A model generated the notes under the pieces. That model was not told the DNA's origin. It searched no databases and saw only the letters and a list, made by a program, of their open reading frames with translations. From Carya illinoinensis (taxonomy: Eukaryota > Streptophyta > Magnoliopsida > Fagales > Juglandaceae), in contig NC_056753.1 in assembly GCF_018687715.1 (NCBI RefSeq), positions 10,405,001 to 10,469,000 on the forward strand: a DNA stretch of 64,000 nucleotides, given 5' to 3'. Shown here piece after piece: positions 8,390-21,267 of this stretch (within the stretch, counting starts at the first letter, position 1; the number at the start of each line of letters is the position of its first letter). A program made the position numbers and the translations under genes.

Positions 8390-11300
8390 TTAAGATATAT
8401 TCATAGCATGCATCATACCTATTTCTCTTCTGATCATACATAATCTATCTTCTGGTAAAGGTTTTGTGAAAATATCTGCTAACTGATCGTGTGTGTTTGT
8501 GAACTCTAACATTATATCACCTTTTTGCACATGATCTCGAAGAAAATGATACCTTATTTCAATATGCTTAGTTCTAGAATGTTGTATTGGGTTCTTTGAA
8601 AGATTTATAGCACTTGAATTATCACATTTGATTGGAATGTGATTATACATGAGTTTAAAATCTTCAAGTTGTTGCTTCATGTAGAGAACTTGAGCACAAC
8701 AACTACCCGCAGCAACATATTCTGCCTCAGCAGTAGATAGTGCAACAGAATTTTGTTTTTTACTAAACCAGGAAACTAATGCATGACCTAAGAAATGGCA
8801 TGCTCCACTAGTGCTTTTTCGATCTGTTTTACAGCCAGCATAATCTGCATCTGTGTAGCTGATTAGATCGAAAGATGTGTGCTTAGGGTACCATAACCCT
8901 AGGTTAATTGTACCACTAAGATATCTAAGAATGCGCTTAACTGCAATTAAATGTGATTCTTTTGGAGATGATTGAAAACGTGCACATAAGCACACACTAA
9001 ACATAATATCTGGTCTATTGGCTGTTAAATATAATAAGCTACCAATCATACCTCGATATATCTTCGAGTCAACTGGCTTACCGGATTCATCTTTATCAAG
9101 TTTAGTTGATGGGCTCATTGGTGTTCCAATTTCCTTAGCATTTTCCATCCCAAACTTTTTCAGTAATTCCTTAATATATTTTGATTGATTGATGAATGTC
9201 CCACTTTTTGCTTGCTTAATTTGCAATCGGAGAAAGAATGTAAGTTCACCCATCATGCTCATCTCAAATTCTTCCTGCATAGTCTTAGCAAAAACTTGAC
9301 ACATATTTTCATTAGTAGCACCGAATATTATATCATCAACATAAATCTGAATCAAAAGAATATCATCATTTTCATATTTAATGAAAAGAGTTGTGTCGAT
9401 TTTTCCTCTTGAAAAACCTTTTTCAATCAAGAAACCACTGAGTCTCTCGTACCAAGCTCTAGGAGCTTGTTTAAGTCCATATAGTGCTTTTGTGAGTTTG
9501 AAAACATGATTTGGGGAAATATGATTTTCAAAACCTGGAGGTTGCTCAACATATACCTCTTCATTTATAAAACCATTTAAGAAAGCACTTTTAACATCTA
9601 TTTGAAAAAGTTTGAAATCTTTATAACAAGCATATGCAAGTAGCATTCGAATAGCTTCTAATCTTGCGACAGGTGCATATGTCTCATCATAATCGATTCC
9701 TTCTTCTTGATTAAAACCTTGGGCTACAAGTCGAGCCTTATTTCTAGTAATGACTCCAGACTCATCTTTCTTGTTTCTAAAAACCCATTTTGTTCCAATA
9801 ATAGTATAATTTTTGGGTCTAGGAACAACTGTCCAAACATCATTTCTTTCAAATTGATTCAACTCTTCTTGCATAGCTAGAATCCAAGATTCATCAAGAA
9901 GTGCGTCATCAATATTTTTGGGTTCAATTTGAGATAGAAAAGCAGTATGATTACAAATATTTCTAAGAGATGATCGAGTACTTACACCTTGTGAAGGTTC
10001 TCCCAAAATTTGTTCCACTGGATGATCTTTCACAAATTTCCACTGTTTGGTTGCATCTTGTATTAAATTTTGATGATCTTTCCTGATGGCTCCATGTTGA
10101 ACTTCCTCTATTGCTTTCTCTTTATTGAGATTGAGACTTTCTGTGTTATTTATACCTTCTGTTTCTTCATCAATAGATTTTTTGGAGAGTGGAGAATTAG
10201 ATTCATCAAATACTACATGTATAGATTCTTGTACAGTCAAAGTCTTTTTGTTGAATACTCTATAAGCTTTACTATTAGTAGAATACCCGAGAAAAATACC
10301 TTCATCAGATTTTGCATCAAACTTGCCTAAATTATCTCTGTCATTCAAAATAAAACATTTGCATCCAAATACATGAAAGTAACCAATGTTGGGTTTTTTC
10401 TCATTCCAAAGCTCATATGAGATTTTATCTAATTTAGACCTTAACATAACTCTATTTATAACATAACATGCAGTACTTACCGCTTCGGCCCAAAAATAAT
10501 TAGGCAAGTTGTTCTCATTGAGCATTGTTCTTGCCATCTCTTGAAGAGATCTATTTTTCCTCTCTACTACCCCATTTTGTTGAGGAGTTCGAGGAGCAGA
10601 AAAATTATGAATAAAACCGTTTTCATCACAAAATATTTCAATATTTTTATTAACAAACTCTTTTCCCCTATCACTTCGGATACTTGAAATAGTATAGCCC
10701 TTTTCATTTTGAATTCTCTTGCATAACTTGGTAAAGGCATTATGTGCCTCATCTTTATGAGCAAGAAAGATGACCCAAGTATATCTAGAGAAATCATCAA
10801 CAATAACAAATGCATAATATTTTCCTCCTAGACTTGCAACTCTATTTGGTCCAAAAAGATCCATGTGTATCAGTTGCAATGGTCTAGTAGTGGAAATATG
10901 TTTCTTAGTTTTAAAAGAAGTTTTTGTTTGTTTACCAAATTGACATGCATCACAAATTTTGTCTTTAAGAAAATATGTTTTTGGTAAACCTCTCACAAGA
11001 TCATTTTTTGAAAGTTTGGAAATAAGTTCCATGTTGGCATGACCTAATCTTCTATGCCATAACCAACTAGTTTCATTTTGAGCTGACAAGCAAATAGCAT
11101 CTTGTGAGGTAATTTCTTCAAAATCAATTGTATAAACATTATTGTTTCTAAAAGCAATAAAACAAATATTACAATCATGATCATTCAAAATAATGCATTT
11201 ATCCATTTTAAAAGTAACTGTAAATCCTTTATCACATAATTGACTTATGCTCAAAAGATTATGTTTTAAACCTTCAACAAGTAGAACATCTTCAATTATG

Positions 11301-11479
11301 AGAGAAGATTCATTATCAATTTTACCTATTCCCACGATCTTCCCTTTCGAGTTGTCTCCAAATGTCACGTGTCCTTCTTCTTTAGATCTAAGATCAAAGA
11401 ACTTAGTCTTGTCTCCCGTCATGTGTCTTGAACATCCACTATCTAAAAACCACTTATTTTTGCTTGTGGATGACTTCAT
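8390..11479 (-). CDS. Copia-1 pol: protease, integrase, reverse transcriptase, RNase H (1029 aa)
   Basis: The frame is open throughout. The protease motif [13 protein letters not shown] has Asp13. The integrase zinc-binding part has H142, H147, C176 and C179. The core has D207, D270 and E306, an exact DD35E spacing, with [14 protein letters not shown]. The RT has [11 protein letters not shown] (D628) and YVDD (713-716). RNase H has YTDADYAG (D877), STAEAEY (E918) and CDNSS (D953). It ends [13 protein letters not shown]...NIS with a TAA at 8390. All catalytic residues I can check are present, so the enzymes could be active. The frame is +1 relative to gag. In the pol frame, stops lie between the gag end and residue 1, so the first ATG may not be the natural start: frameshifting, splicing or reinitiation could supply it. 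Confidence 0.93.
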   Translation of the reverse strand: MKSSTSKNKWFLDSGCSRHMTGDKTKFFDLRSKEEGHVTFGDNSKGKIVGIGKIDNESSLIIEDVLLVEGLKHNLLSISQLCDKGFTVTFKMDKCIILNDHDCNICFIAFRNNNVYTIDFEEITSQDAICLSAQNETSWLWHRRLGHANMELISKLSKNDLVRGLPKTYFLKDKICDACQFGKQTKTSFKTKKHISTTRPLQLIHMDLFGPNRVASLGGKYYAFVIVDDFSRYTWVIFLAHKDEAHNAFTKLCKRIQNEKGYTISSIRSDRGKEFVNKNIEIFCDENGFIHNFSAPRTPQQNGVVERKNRSLQEMARTMLNENNLPNYFWAEAVSTACYVINRVMLRSKLDKISYELWNEKKPNIGYFHVFGCKCFILNDRDNLGKFDAKSDEGIFLGYSTNSKAYRVFNKKTLTVQESIHVVFDESNSPLSKKSIDEETEGINNTESLNLNKEKAIEEVQHGAIRKDHQNLIQDATKQWKFVKDHPVEQILGEPSQGVSTRSSLRNICNHTAFLSQIEPKNIDDALLDESWILAMQEELNQFERNDVWTVVPRPKNYTIIGTKWVFRNKKDESGVITRNKARLVAQGFNQEEGIDYDETYAPVARLEAIRMLLAYACYKDFKLFQIDVKSAFLNGFINEEVYVEQPPGFENHISPNHVFKLTKALYGLKQAPRAWYERLSGFLIEKGFSRGKIDTTLFIKYENDDILLIQIYVDDIIFGATNENMCQVFAKTMQEEFEMSMMGELTFFLRLQIKQAKSGTFINQSKYIKELLKKFGMENAKEIGTPMSPSTKLDKDESGKPVDSKIYRGMIGSLLYLTANRPDIMFSVCLCARFQSSPKESHLIAVKRILRYLSGTINLGLWYPKHTSFDLISYTDADYAGCKTDRKSTSGACHFLGHALVSWFSKKQNSVALSTAEAEYVAAGSCCAQVLYMKQQLEDFKLMYNHIPIKCDNSSAINLSKNPIQHSRTKHIEIRYHFLRDHVQKGDIMLEFTNTHDQLADIFTKPLPEDRLCMIRREIGMMHAMNIS

Positions 11480-11537
11480 GCATACCTATAAAAACAATTA
11501 AAATGATTTTTCTTGGTACCCAAGTTCTTTGGGTCCT

Positions 11538-13168
11538 TTATTTATTAGTATTAGAAGAAACAAGATTTTTAGGTACCCATATGGCCCTAATAGTCATTGT
11601 ATGATTTCTTCTAATAGGACAAGTATGATAATTATGACCATTTCTATTACAAAAATTACAAATAGCATGTGACATATATGAAAAACTTGAATGATTATAA
11701 TAATATCATTTTTTGACAAAATTATTTTTATGAAAAGAATTTTGAATATTAGTCTTTGAGGTAGAATGATTATCAAAGAAATTTTTATAAGGTTTGTATT
11801 TTTGTTTTGGCATATATCCCAAACCTGCCTTGTCAAAAACACATCTTTGACTACCAAGAAGTTTTTCAAAATTTCTTTTTCCATTCGTAAAGTTTTCAAC
11901 AATATTTTCTAAATCGGTTTTCTTCTTATTCAATTCAAGATTTTCATCTTTCAAAATGATACTTTCTTTTATTAAAATTTCAATTTCGTTTGTTAAAGAA
12001 GAATTTTTCTTTTTCAAAGCAGTATACTTGATACCCAATTTTTCAAATTCCTCATAAATCTCTTCTAAAACATTTTGCAATTCTTCATATGAAGGATTTT
12101 CAATATTATCAAGATTTGTTACCTCAATGTCATATTTAGCCATAAGACAAAGATTTGCTGATTCTTCATTGCTTGCTTCACTATCTGAGCTACTTGAATC
12201 ATCATCCCATGTAGCTTTCATTGCTTTCTTGCCCTTGTTTCGATCTTTCTTTAGCAGAAGACAATCTGGCTTGATATGACCAGGTTTATTGCATTTATAA
12301 CAAATTAAAGTGTCATTTTTACCTGAATCTTTCTTGGAAAACTTTTTGAAGGATTTCCTCGGAGGAGTTCTATTTTTCTTCAAGAGCCTCTGAATTCTTC
12401 TTGTTATCATCGCAACTTCTTCATCTTTATCGTCATTTTCCTCATCTTCATCACTTTCACTTTCATGAGGAACAGCTTTAAGTGCTAAGCTCTTCTTTGG
12501 CTTTCCTTCTTCTTCTCCTCTTTTCAATGTGTACTCATGGGTGATAAGTGACCCGATGAGTTCATTGACTTCGAGCTTCTTGAAGTCTCTAGTTTCAAGA
12601 ATCGCTGTAACTTTTGATTCCCAACGCTTTGGTAAAGAGTTGAGAATTTTTCTTACTATCTCCACCTTGGAATAAATTTTGCCAAGAGCTGTCAAGCTGT
12701 TTATGATGTTAGTAAAACGAGTGTGCATACTAGAAATAGATTCATCATCATTCATCTTAAACATTTCATATTCATGAGTAAGAATATAAATTTTTGATTC
12801 CTTGACTTGCGAAGTTCTTTCATAAGTTACTTCCAAGTTATCCCAAATTTCCTTTGCCGTAGCGCAATTCATTATTCTATTAAATTCATTTCCATTAAGA
12901 GCATTATATAATAAATTCATAGCAGTTAAATTTAAAGTATAAAGTCTATCGTCTTCACGATCAAACTCTTCTTCTTCCTTTTTGACCTTTACTTCACCAA
13001 CCACTTTTGTTGGAATATAAGGTCCATTTACAATACATTTCCATATTTCTCTACCTTGAGCTTGAAGAAATATTTCTCTACATTCCAGAATGAGTAATTA
13101 TCTCCACAAAAGAGTGGAGGCCGACTACTAGATTGACCTTCACCAAATGAAGCTGCAATGTTAGCCAT
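11538..13168 (-). pseudogene. Copia-1 gag (capsid/nucleocapsid), frameshifted and with one stop
   Basis: The likely start is ATG 13168, reading MANIAASFGEGQSSS.. and RPPLFCGDNYSFW, the usual Copia gag N-terminus. Just after FW a net 4-nt loss relative to Copia-2 (near 13085) shifts the frame. The remainder is open from 13004 to 11704 (432 aa): a helical capsid part with WESKVTAI, an acidic stretch, the zinc knuckle CYKCNKPGHIKPDC (C235-C248 of that segment) and a coiled-coil tail. TGA at 11704-11706 replaces a sense codon of Copia-2. Beyond it the frame continues through a second CX2CX4HX4C knuckle (CNFCNRNGHNYHTC) and WVPKNLV to TAA at 11538, a stop shared by both copies. This copy would need gag supplied from elsewhere. 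Confidence 0.85.
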
Positions 13169-13213
13169 AAGATCTTAACTCAAAAGATAGTTAATCTTAT
13201 AATAGAGCTCTTA

Positions 13214-13225
13214 GCTCTGATACCA
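13214..13225 (-). promoter_or_regulatory. Copia-1 primer binding site
   Basis: The minus strand reads TGGTATCAGAGC two bases inside the 5' LTR, the complement of the 3' end of initiator tRNA-Met. Confidence 0.9.
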
Positions 13226-13227
13226 AT

Positions 13228-14635
13228 TGTTGCCCAGATGACTAACACAAGAGGGGGGGTGAATTGAGTTGTATTAAAAAAAATAACAATTATAAATCAA
13301 ATATATAATATAAAATATAAACAAAATATGAAATAACAATAAATATAAAGAGTAAGGGTAAGAGAGAAGCAAACTCAGTATGTTAACGAGGTTCGGCCCC
13401 ACTGCCTACGTCCTCGCCTCAAGCTACCCCTTGAGGATTCCCAAATTCACTATTCAACCTCCTTCAGGTGGAGATAGAAACCTATTACACCTTTGAACAA
13501 CACCGCTACAAAGGATCCGTGTAGAACACCCTCTACACTTGCAATCACCTTACACGTGGTGATTCAACTATTCCCCGTGTAGAATACTTTCTACACACAC
13601 AAGGGTTATACACACCCTTTTTCTGATACAAGAGCTGATAGTGGGTAGGCTATCAGAAAACACTCCTCAATGAGTGAAATAAGAACAATACAGCGCAAAT
13701 TATATCTCTCAAAATGAACAAGGATTAATGCTCAATACTTAGAGAAGAGAGAATGAAAGCTTTGAATGAATGTTGTATGCTCTTGGTGTTGTGAATGTGA
13801 AGCTCTCAAATGATCTATTTATAGGCATATGAGACTTCATATTCAAATTTAAAAAGATTCACATGTCAAAGACAACATCATTCACTTTTTCAAAAAATTC
13901 AAATAAAAGGTTATTCTTTTTCAATTGTCAAAGACAACATCATTCACTTTTTCAAAGAATTCAAATAAAAGGTTTTTCTTTTTCAATTGTCAAAGACAAC
14001 ATCATTAACTTTTTCAAAAAAATCAAACCTAATCTTTTACTTTTGGCATATGACAAAATGAGCACACTTTCATTTTCAAAAAATTCAAACCTAATCTTTT
14101 ACTTTTTGTATAAGTCTAAAAAAGCATCAATCACTTTTGAAAAAATTCAAATAAAACATGCACATGTGAAAGATGATAATCAATCATCTTTAATATTTTC
14201 AAAGTTCAACCCTTTAATCAAGGCATGCACATGCAAAAGATGACAATCAATCATCTTTAATATTTTCAAAGTTCAACCCTTTAATCAAGGCATGCACATG
14301 CAAAAGATGACAATCAATCATCTTTCAAAATTTTCAAATTTAATTTTCAAAAAATATTTATGCACATGTGGAAAATGTATTTTAATGCTTTATGATAAAA
14401 TATTAATTTTGAGCATTAATCATAATTTCGAATTTTGAAGAGATTTACAACATTACTCTATAATTTTAATGTGAACTTGTTCCCTTCTTGCTCATGCTTG
14501 TTTTCTTGATGTGCTTGACTCCATTGTGTAGACAACTTGAGCTTGAGACTTCTTTATTCTTTGAATTCATTTGTTATCATTAAAATCTATGTGTAAATAT
14601 ATAATTACACAAAACTTGAAATCTTGGGTTCAACA
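13228..14635 (-). repeat. Copia-1 5' LTR
   Basis: It matches 5321-6729 with scattered single-base differences and one or two 1-bp indels. It is followed by the TSD TGGTT at 14636-14640. It carries the same two tandem-repeat arrays. Confidence 0.95.
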
Positions 14636-14959
14636 TGGTTAATGCTTAAAATTCAGGTCTTGTAATTAAGTGGAGAAAAACAGGTTTGGAGGTTAATTGT
14701 GTAAATAAATTTGATTTGGGGATGAAATTACAAAAATAGAAGACTTATAGGATTTAGTTTAGGGTTTTGAATTATTTCTTTCGCAAAGTTGTAAAAAAAA
14801 AATTGATGAAATTAGTAATCTAATTTAATAATACAGTGAATGTAATTTAAAATGAAATATGAAAACGTTAGGGGAATTAATAAGTAATAAAATCTAGGTG
14901 AAATAGTGAAAGTTGAATAATTAGAGTAAGGTTAGGGTTTTGGAATCTATTTAAGTTTT
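14636..14959. other. Host sequence between Copia-1 and Copia-2
   Basis: This is 324 bp of unclassified sequence. Phrases such as 'ttagggttttgaattat' resemble 23082-23400, consistent with one older repeat split by both Copia elements. Confidence 0.4.
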
Positions 14960-16390
14960 TGTTGAACCAAAGGTTTCAAGTTTCGTGTAATTATATATCT
15001 ACACATGGATTTTGATGATAATAAATAAATTCAAAGAATAAAGAAGTCTTAAACTCAAGTTGTCTATACAATAGAGTCAAGTAACCAAGTATGAGCAAGA
15101 AGGGAATAAGTTTATATTAAAGTTCATAGAATATTATTGTAAATCTCTTAAAAATTTGAAATTAGGATTAAGACTTAAAATTAATATTTTATCATGAAAC
15201 ATAAAAATATATTTTCCACTTGTGCATGAATATTTTAAAAATTAAATTTAAAAATTTTAAAAGATGATTGATTATCATCTTTTACATGTGCATAACATGA
15301 TTAAAAGTTTGAATTTTGACAATATTAAAGATCATTGATTGTCATCTTTCATATGTGCATGCTTTATTTGAATATTTTTAAAAGTGATTGATGCTCTTTT
15401 TGACTTATGTAAAAAGTAGATGATTTTATTTGAAAATTTTAAAAATATTAAAAATAATTGAATATCATTTTTCACATGTGCATGCTTTATTTGAATATTT
15501 TCAAAAATGATAGATTTTTTTTTTTACTTATGTAAAAGGTAGATGATTTTATTTGAAAATTTTGAAAAATAAATATTACTTATTTTGTCATATGTGAAAA
15601 ATAAAAAGATTAAGTTTGAAATTTTTGAAAAGTGAATTATGTTGTCTTTAACAAATGAAAAAAAGAAACTGAATTTTTTAAATTTTTAAAAAAATGAATG
15701 ATGTTGTTTTTTACAATTGAAAAAGAAGAAACTTTTATTTGAATTTTTCGAAATGTCTTTGAAATGTGAATCCTTTTAAATTTAAATATGAAATCTCATA
15801 TGCCTATAAATAGATCATTTGAGAGATTTAAATTTACAACACCAAGAGTATACAACATTCATTCAAAGTTTTCATTCTCTTTTCTAAAAATTGAGTCTTA
15901 ATCATTGTTCATTTTGATAGAGATATAGTTTATCCTATATTGTTCTTATTTCACTCATTGAGAAGTGTTATTTGATAATCTACCCACTGTGAGTTCTTAT
16001 ATAACTAAAATGTGTGTGTAACCCTTGTGCATATAGAAAGTGTTCTACACAGTGAATATTTGAATCATCACATGTAAACTTTTGTAATCGTAGAGGGTTT
16101 TTAACATGAATCCTTTATAGTGGTGTTGTTCAAATGTGTAATAGGTTTCTATCTCCAACTGAAGGGGGTTGAATAGTGAATTTAGAGATTCTCAAGGGGA
16201 GGCGAGGACGTAGGCAGTGGAGCCGAACCTCGTTAACATACTAAGTTTGTTTCTCTCTTACTCTTACTCTTTATATTTATTGTTATTTCGTATTTTATTT
16301 ATATTTTATATTGTGTATTTGATTTATAATTGTTAATTTTTAAATATAACTCAATTCACCATCCCTCTTGTGTTAGTCATCTGGGCAATA
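14960..16390 (+). repeat. Copia-2 5' LTR
   Basis: About 1.43 kb, starting TGTTGAACC and related in reverse orientation to the Copia-1 LTRs. The tandem arrays are degenerate. It ends at GGGCAATA next to the PBS. Confidence 0.88.
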
Positions 16391-16392
16391 AT

Positions 16393-16404
16393 TGGTATCA
16401 GTGT
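16393..16404 (+). promoter_or_regulatory. Copia-2 primer binding site, mutated
   Basis: TGGTATCAGTGT differs from the expected TGGTATCAGAGC at two or three end positions. Confidence 0.75.
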
Positions 16405-16447
16405 AAGATCTCTGTTTAAGTTTAACTATATTTTGAGTTAATATCTT

Positions 16448-18074
16448 ATGGTTAACATTGCAGTTTCATTTGGTGAATGTCAATCTATTAATCGGCCTCC
16501 ACTCTTTGTGGAGACAATTACTCATTCTGGAAAATTAGAATGAGAATATTCCTTCAGGTTCAAGGTTGAGAAATCTAGAAATGCATTGTAAATAGATTTT
16601 ATATTCCAACAAAAGTAGTTGATAGAGTAAAGGTTAAAAAGGAAGAAGAAGAGGAGTTTGATCGTGAACACGATAGACTTTATACATTGAATTTAACTGC
16701 TCTGAATTTATTATATAATGCTCGTAATGAAAATGAATTTAATAGAATAATGACTTGCGCCACAATAAAAGAAATTTGGGATAACTTAGAAATTACTTAT
16801 CAATAAACTTTGCAAATCAAAGAATAAAAAATTTATATTTTTACTCCTGAATATGAAATGTTTAAAATGAATGATAATGAATCTATTTCTAATATGTACA
16901 TTCGTTTTACTGACATCATAAACAACTTGACAGAAAAGTTTATTCCAAGGTGGAGATAGTAAGAAAAATTCTCAACTATCTACCAAAATGTTGGGAATCA
17001 AAAGTGACAGCGATTCGTGAAGGTAGAGACCCCAAGAAGCTTGAAATAAATGAACTCATCAGGTTAATTACCACCCATGAGTACACATTGAAAATAGGAG
17101 AAGAAGAAGAAAAGTTAAAGAAGAGCTTCACGCTTAAAGCTATTGCTCATGAAAGTGAAAATGATGAAGATGAGGAAAATGACGATAAAAATGAAGAAGT
17201 TGTGATGATAACAAGAAAAATTAAGAGGTTTTTAAAGAAAAATAAAGCTCCCACGAGGAAATTTTTCAAAAAGTTTTCTAAGAAAGATTTGGTTAAAAGT
17301 GACTCTTTAATTTATTATAAATGTAATAAACTTGGACATATCAAGTCAAATTGTTCTCTACTAAAGAAAGATTGAAACAAGGGCAAGAAAGCAATGAAAA
17401 TTATATGGGATGATGATTCAAGTAACTCAGATAGTGAAATAAGCAATGAAGAATCAGCAAATTATTGTCTTATGGCTAAAGATGACATTGAGGTAACAAA
17501 TCTTGATAATATTGAAAATCCTTCATATGAGAAATTGTAAAATATTTTAGAAGAGGTATATGAGGAACTTGAAAAATTAGATATCAAATATACTATTTTG
17601 AAAAAGAAAAATTCTTTTTTAATAAACAAAACTAATGTCTTAAGAAAGAAAATTTTATTTTTAAATGAAAATCTTGAACTGAAGAAGAAAATAACTGATT
17701 TAGAAAATATTATTGAAAATTTTACGAATGGAAAAAGAAGTTTTAAAAAACTTCTTGGTAATAAAAAACGTGTTTTTTACAAGGCAGACTTGTGATATAT
17801 GCTAAAATAAAAATACAAACCTTATAAAAATTTCTTTGATAATCCTTCTACATCAAATTTTAGTATTCAAAATTTTTTTCATAAAAATAATTTTATCAAA
17901 GAAAGATACTATTATAATCAGTCAAGTTTTTCATATATACCACATGCTATTTGCAATTTTTGTAATAGAAATAGTCATAATTATCATACTTGTCCTATTA
18001 GTAGAAAGTATACAATGACTATTAGGGCCATATGGGTACCTAAAAATCTTGTTTATTCTAATATTAATAAATAA
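16448..18074 (+). pseudogene. Copia-2 gag remnant
   Basis: It starts at ATG 16448 (MVNIAVSFGE) and matches Copia-1 gag throughout, with several stops and frameshifts. The longest open piece, 16950-17375, holds KCNKLGHIKSNC, the degraded zinc knuckle (YYKCN for CYKCN, so the first Cys is lost). The tail keeps CNFCNRNSHNYHTC and WVPKNLV, and the frame ends at TAA 18072, the same position as in Copia-1. At the Copia-1 TGA this copy reads KERYYYN, showing the ancestral sense codon. Confidence 0.85.
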
Positions 18075-18147
18075 ATGACCCAAAGAACTTGGGTATCAAG
18101 AAAAATCATTTTAATTGTTTTTATACGTATATATAAAGTCATCCACA

Positions 18148-21100
18148 AGTAAAAACAAATAGTTTTTATATAGTGGATGTTCAAAACACATGACAGGAGA
18201 CAAGACTAAATTTTTTGATATTAGATCTATAGAAGAAGAACACGTGACATTTGGAGATAACTCAAAAAGGAAAATCGTGGGAATATGTAAAATTAGTAAT
18301 GAATCTTCTCTCATAATTGAAGACGTTCTACTTGTTAAAAGTTTAAAGCATAATCTTTTGAGAATAAATTAATTATGTGATAAATGATTCACAGTTACTG
18401 TCAAAATAGATAAGTGCATTATTTTGAATGATCATGATTGCAATATTTGTTTTATTGCTTTTAGAAGCAACAATGTTTATACAATTGATTTTGAAGAAAT
18501 TACCTCACAAGATGCTATTTATTTTTTAGCTCAAAATAAAACTAGTTGGTTATGGCATAGAAGACTAGGTCATATCAATATAGAACTTATTTCCAAACTT
18601 TCAAAAAATGATCTTGTGAGAGCTTTACCAAAGACAAATTTTCTTAAAGACAAAATTTGTGATGCATGCCAATTTGGTAAACAAACAAAAATTTCTTTTA
18701 AAACCAAGAAATATATTTTTACTATTAGACCACTGTAATTGATACACATGAATCTTTTTGGACCAAATAGAGTTGCAAGTTTAGGAGGAAAATATTATGC
18801 ATTTGTTATTGTTGATGATTTCTCTAGATATACTTTAGTCATCTTTCTTACTCATAAAGATAAGATACATAATGCCTTTACCAAATTATGCAAATAATTC
18901 AAAATGAAAATGATTATACTATTTCAAGTATCATAAATGACAGGAGAAAAGAGTTTGTTAATAAATTGAAACTTTTTGTGATGAAAATAGTTTCGTACAT
19001 AATTTCTCTGCTTCTCGAACTCCTCAACAAAATGGGGTAGTAGAGAAGAAAAATAGATTTCTTCAAGAGATGACAAAAATAATACTCAATGAGAATAACT
19101 TGCCTAGTTATTTTTGGGTTGAAGCAGTAAGTACTGCATGTTATGTTATAAATAAAGTTATGCTAAGGTCTAACTTAGATAAAACCCCCTATAAGTTTTG
19201 GAATAAGAAAAAGTCTAACATTGGTTACTTTCATATATTTGGATGTAAATGTTTTATTTTGAATGACAAGGATAATTTAGGCAAGTTTGATGCAAAATCT
19301 AATGAAGGTATCTTTCTCGGGGTATTCTACTAATAGTAAAGCTTATAGACTATTCGATGAAAAGACTTTAACTGTACAAGAATCTATGCATGTAGTATTT
19401 GATGAATCTAATTCTCTACTATCCAAGAAATCTATTGATGAAGAAACATGAGGTATAAATAATATAGAAAGTCTCAATTTCAACAAAGAGAACACAATAG
19501 AGGAAGTCCGAACATGGAGACATTAGGAAAAATCATTAAAATTTAATACAAAATATAACCAAACTATGGAAATTTGTAAAATATCATCCAGTGGAACAAA
19601 TTCTGGGAGAACGTTCACGAGGTGTAAGCACCTGATCATCTCTTAGAAATATTTGCAATCATACTGCTTTTTTATCTCAGATTGAACCCAAAAATATTGA
19701 TGAAACATTTCTTGATGAATCTTGGATTCTAACTATGTAAGAAGAGTTGAATCAATTTGAAAAGAATGATGTTTGGACACTTGTTTCTAAACCCAAAAAT
19801 CATATTATTGTTGGAATAAAATTGATTTTTAGAAACAAGAAAGATGAGTTCAGAATCATTATTAGAAATTAGACTCGACTTGGAGCCAAATGTTTCAATT
19901 AAGAAGAAGGAATCGATTATGATGAGACATATGCATCAGTCGCAAGATTAGAAGCTATTCGAATGCTACTTGCATACTCTTGTTATAAAAATTTCAAATT
20001 TTTTCAAATGGATGTTAAAAGTGTTTTCTTAAATGGTTTTATAAATGAAGAGATATATGTTGAGCAACTTCCAGGTTTTGAAAATCATATTTATCTAAAT
20101 CATGTTTTTAAACTCATAAAAGTACTATATGGACTCAAACAAGCTCCTAGAGCTTGTTACAAGAGATTTAGTGGTTTTTTGATTGGAAAAGGTTTTTCAA
20201 TAGGAAAAATTGACACAACTCTTTTAATTAGAACCAAAATGATGATATTCTTTTGATTCAGATTTATGTTGATGCTATAATATTCGGTGCTACTAATGAA
20301 AATATGTGCCAAGTTTTTGCTAAGACTATGCAGGAAGAATTTGAAATGATCATAATGAGAGAACTTACATTCTTTCTCGAATTGCAAATTAAGCAAGCAA
20401 AAGTGAGATATTCATTAATCAATCAAAATATATTAAAAAATTACTCAAGAAGTTTGGGATGGAAGGTGCTAAGGAAATTGAAATATCAATGAAACCATCT
20501 ACTAAACTTGATAAAGATGAATCCGATAAGCCAGTTGACTTAAAGGTATATCGAGGTATGATTGGTAGCTTATTATATTTGACAGCCAGTAGACCAGATA
20601 TTATATTTAGTGTGTGCTTATGTGCACGCTTTTAATCATCTCCAAAAGAATCTCATTTAATTGCAGTTAAGTGCATTTTTAGATATCTTAGTGATATTAT
20701 TAACCTAGGGTAATAGTACCCTTAACACACATCTTTCGATCCAATCAGCTACACAAATGCAGATTATGCTGGTTGCAAAATTGATCGAAAAAGTACTAGT
20801 AGAGCATGTCATTTCTTAGGTCATGCACTAGTTTCCTAGTTTAGTAAAAAATAAAATTTTGTTGCATTATATATTGCTAAGGCAGAATATGTTATTGCGG
20901 GTAGTTGTTGTGCTCAAGTTCTTTACATGAAACAACAATTTAAACATTTTAAACTCATGTATAATCACATTTCAATCAAATGTGATAATACAAGTGCTAT
21001 AAATCTTTCAAAGAATCTAATACAACATTCTAGAACTAAGTATATTGAAATAAGATATTATTCTTTTCGAGATTATGTGCAGAAAGGTGATATAGTACTC

Positions 21101-21217
21101 GAGTTCACAAACACACATGATCAGTTAGCAGATATTTTCACAAAACTTTTACCAGAAAATAAACTATATATGATTGGAAGAGAAATAGATATGATGCATG
21201 CTATAAATATCTCTTAA
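18148..21217 (+). pseudogene. Copia-2 pol remnant
   Basis: It is collinear with Copia-1 pol: [37 protein letters not shown], the integrase, QMDVKSVFLNG, a YVDA box in place of YVDD, RNase H, and the end MMHAINIS with TAA at 21215. Many stops and indels split it into pieces at about 18190-18372, 18424-18738, 19070-19333, 19963-20256, 20253-20492 and 20927-21217. The lost second Asp of YVDD alone would kill the enzyme. Confidence 0.88.
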
Positions 21218-21267
21218 AAGATAGACTAGAGTCAATAAAAATAGAAAGAGATTTTTTATAAATACTT

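Larger units (their letters stand above)
5321..14635 (-). mobile_element. Copia-1: full-length SIRE-like Ty1/Copia retrotransposon
   Basis: Two LTRs of about 1.41 kb (5321-6729 and 13228-14635) start TG, end CA and are flanked by the perfect 5-bp duplication TGGTT (5316-5320 and 14636-14640). By eye the LTRs differ at roughly 15-20 sites, about 1%, so the insertion is recent. The PBS at 13214-13225 matches initiator tRNA-Met and the PPT lies at 6730-6745, which fixes the minus orientation. Order in sense: 5' LTR, PBS, gag, pol (PR-IN-RT-RH), a 1.65-kb 3' region, PPT, 3' LTR. The SGCSRHMTG protease motif, the gag type and long LTRs suggest the SIRE lineage. The 3' region carries two ORFs on the opposite strand in place of a sense env-like gene. 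Gag is broken and pol is open. Confidence 0.95.
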
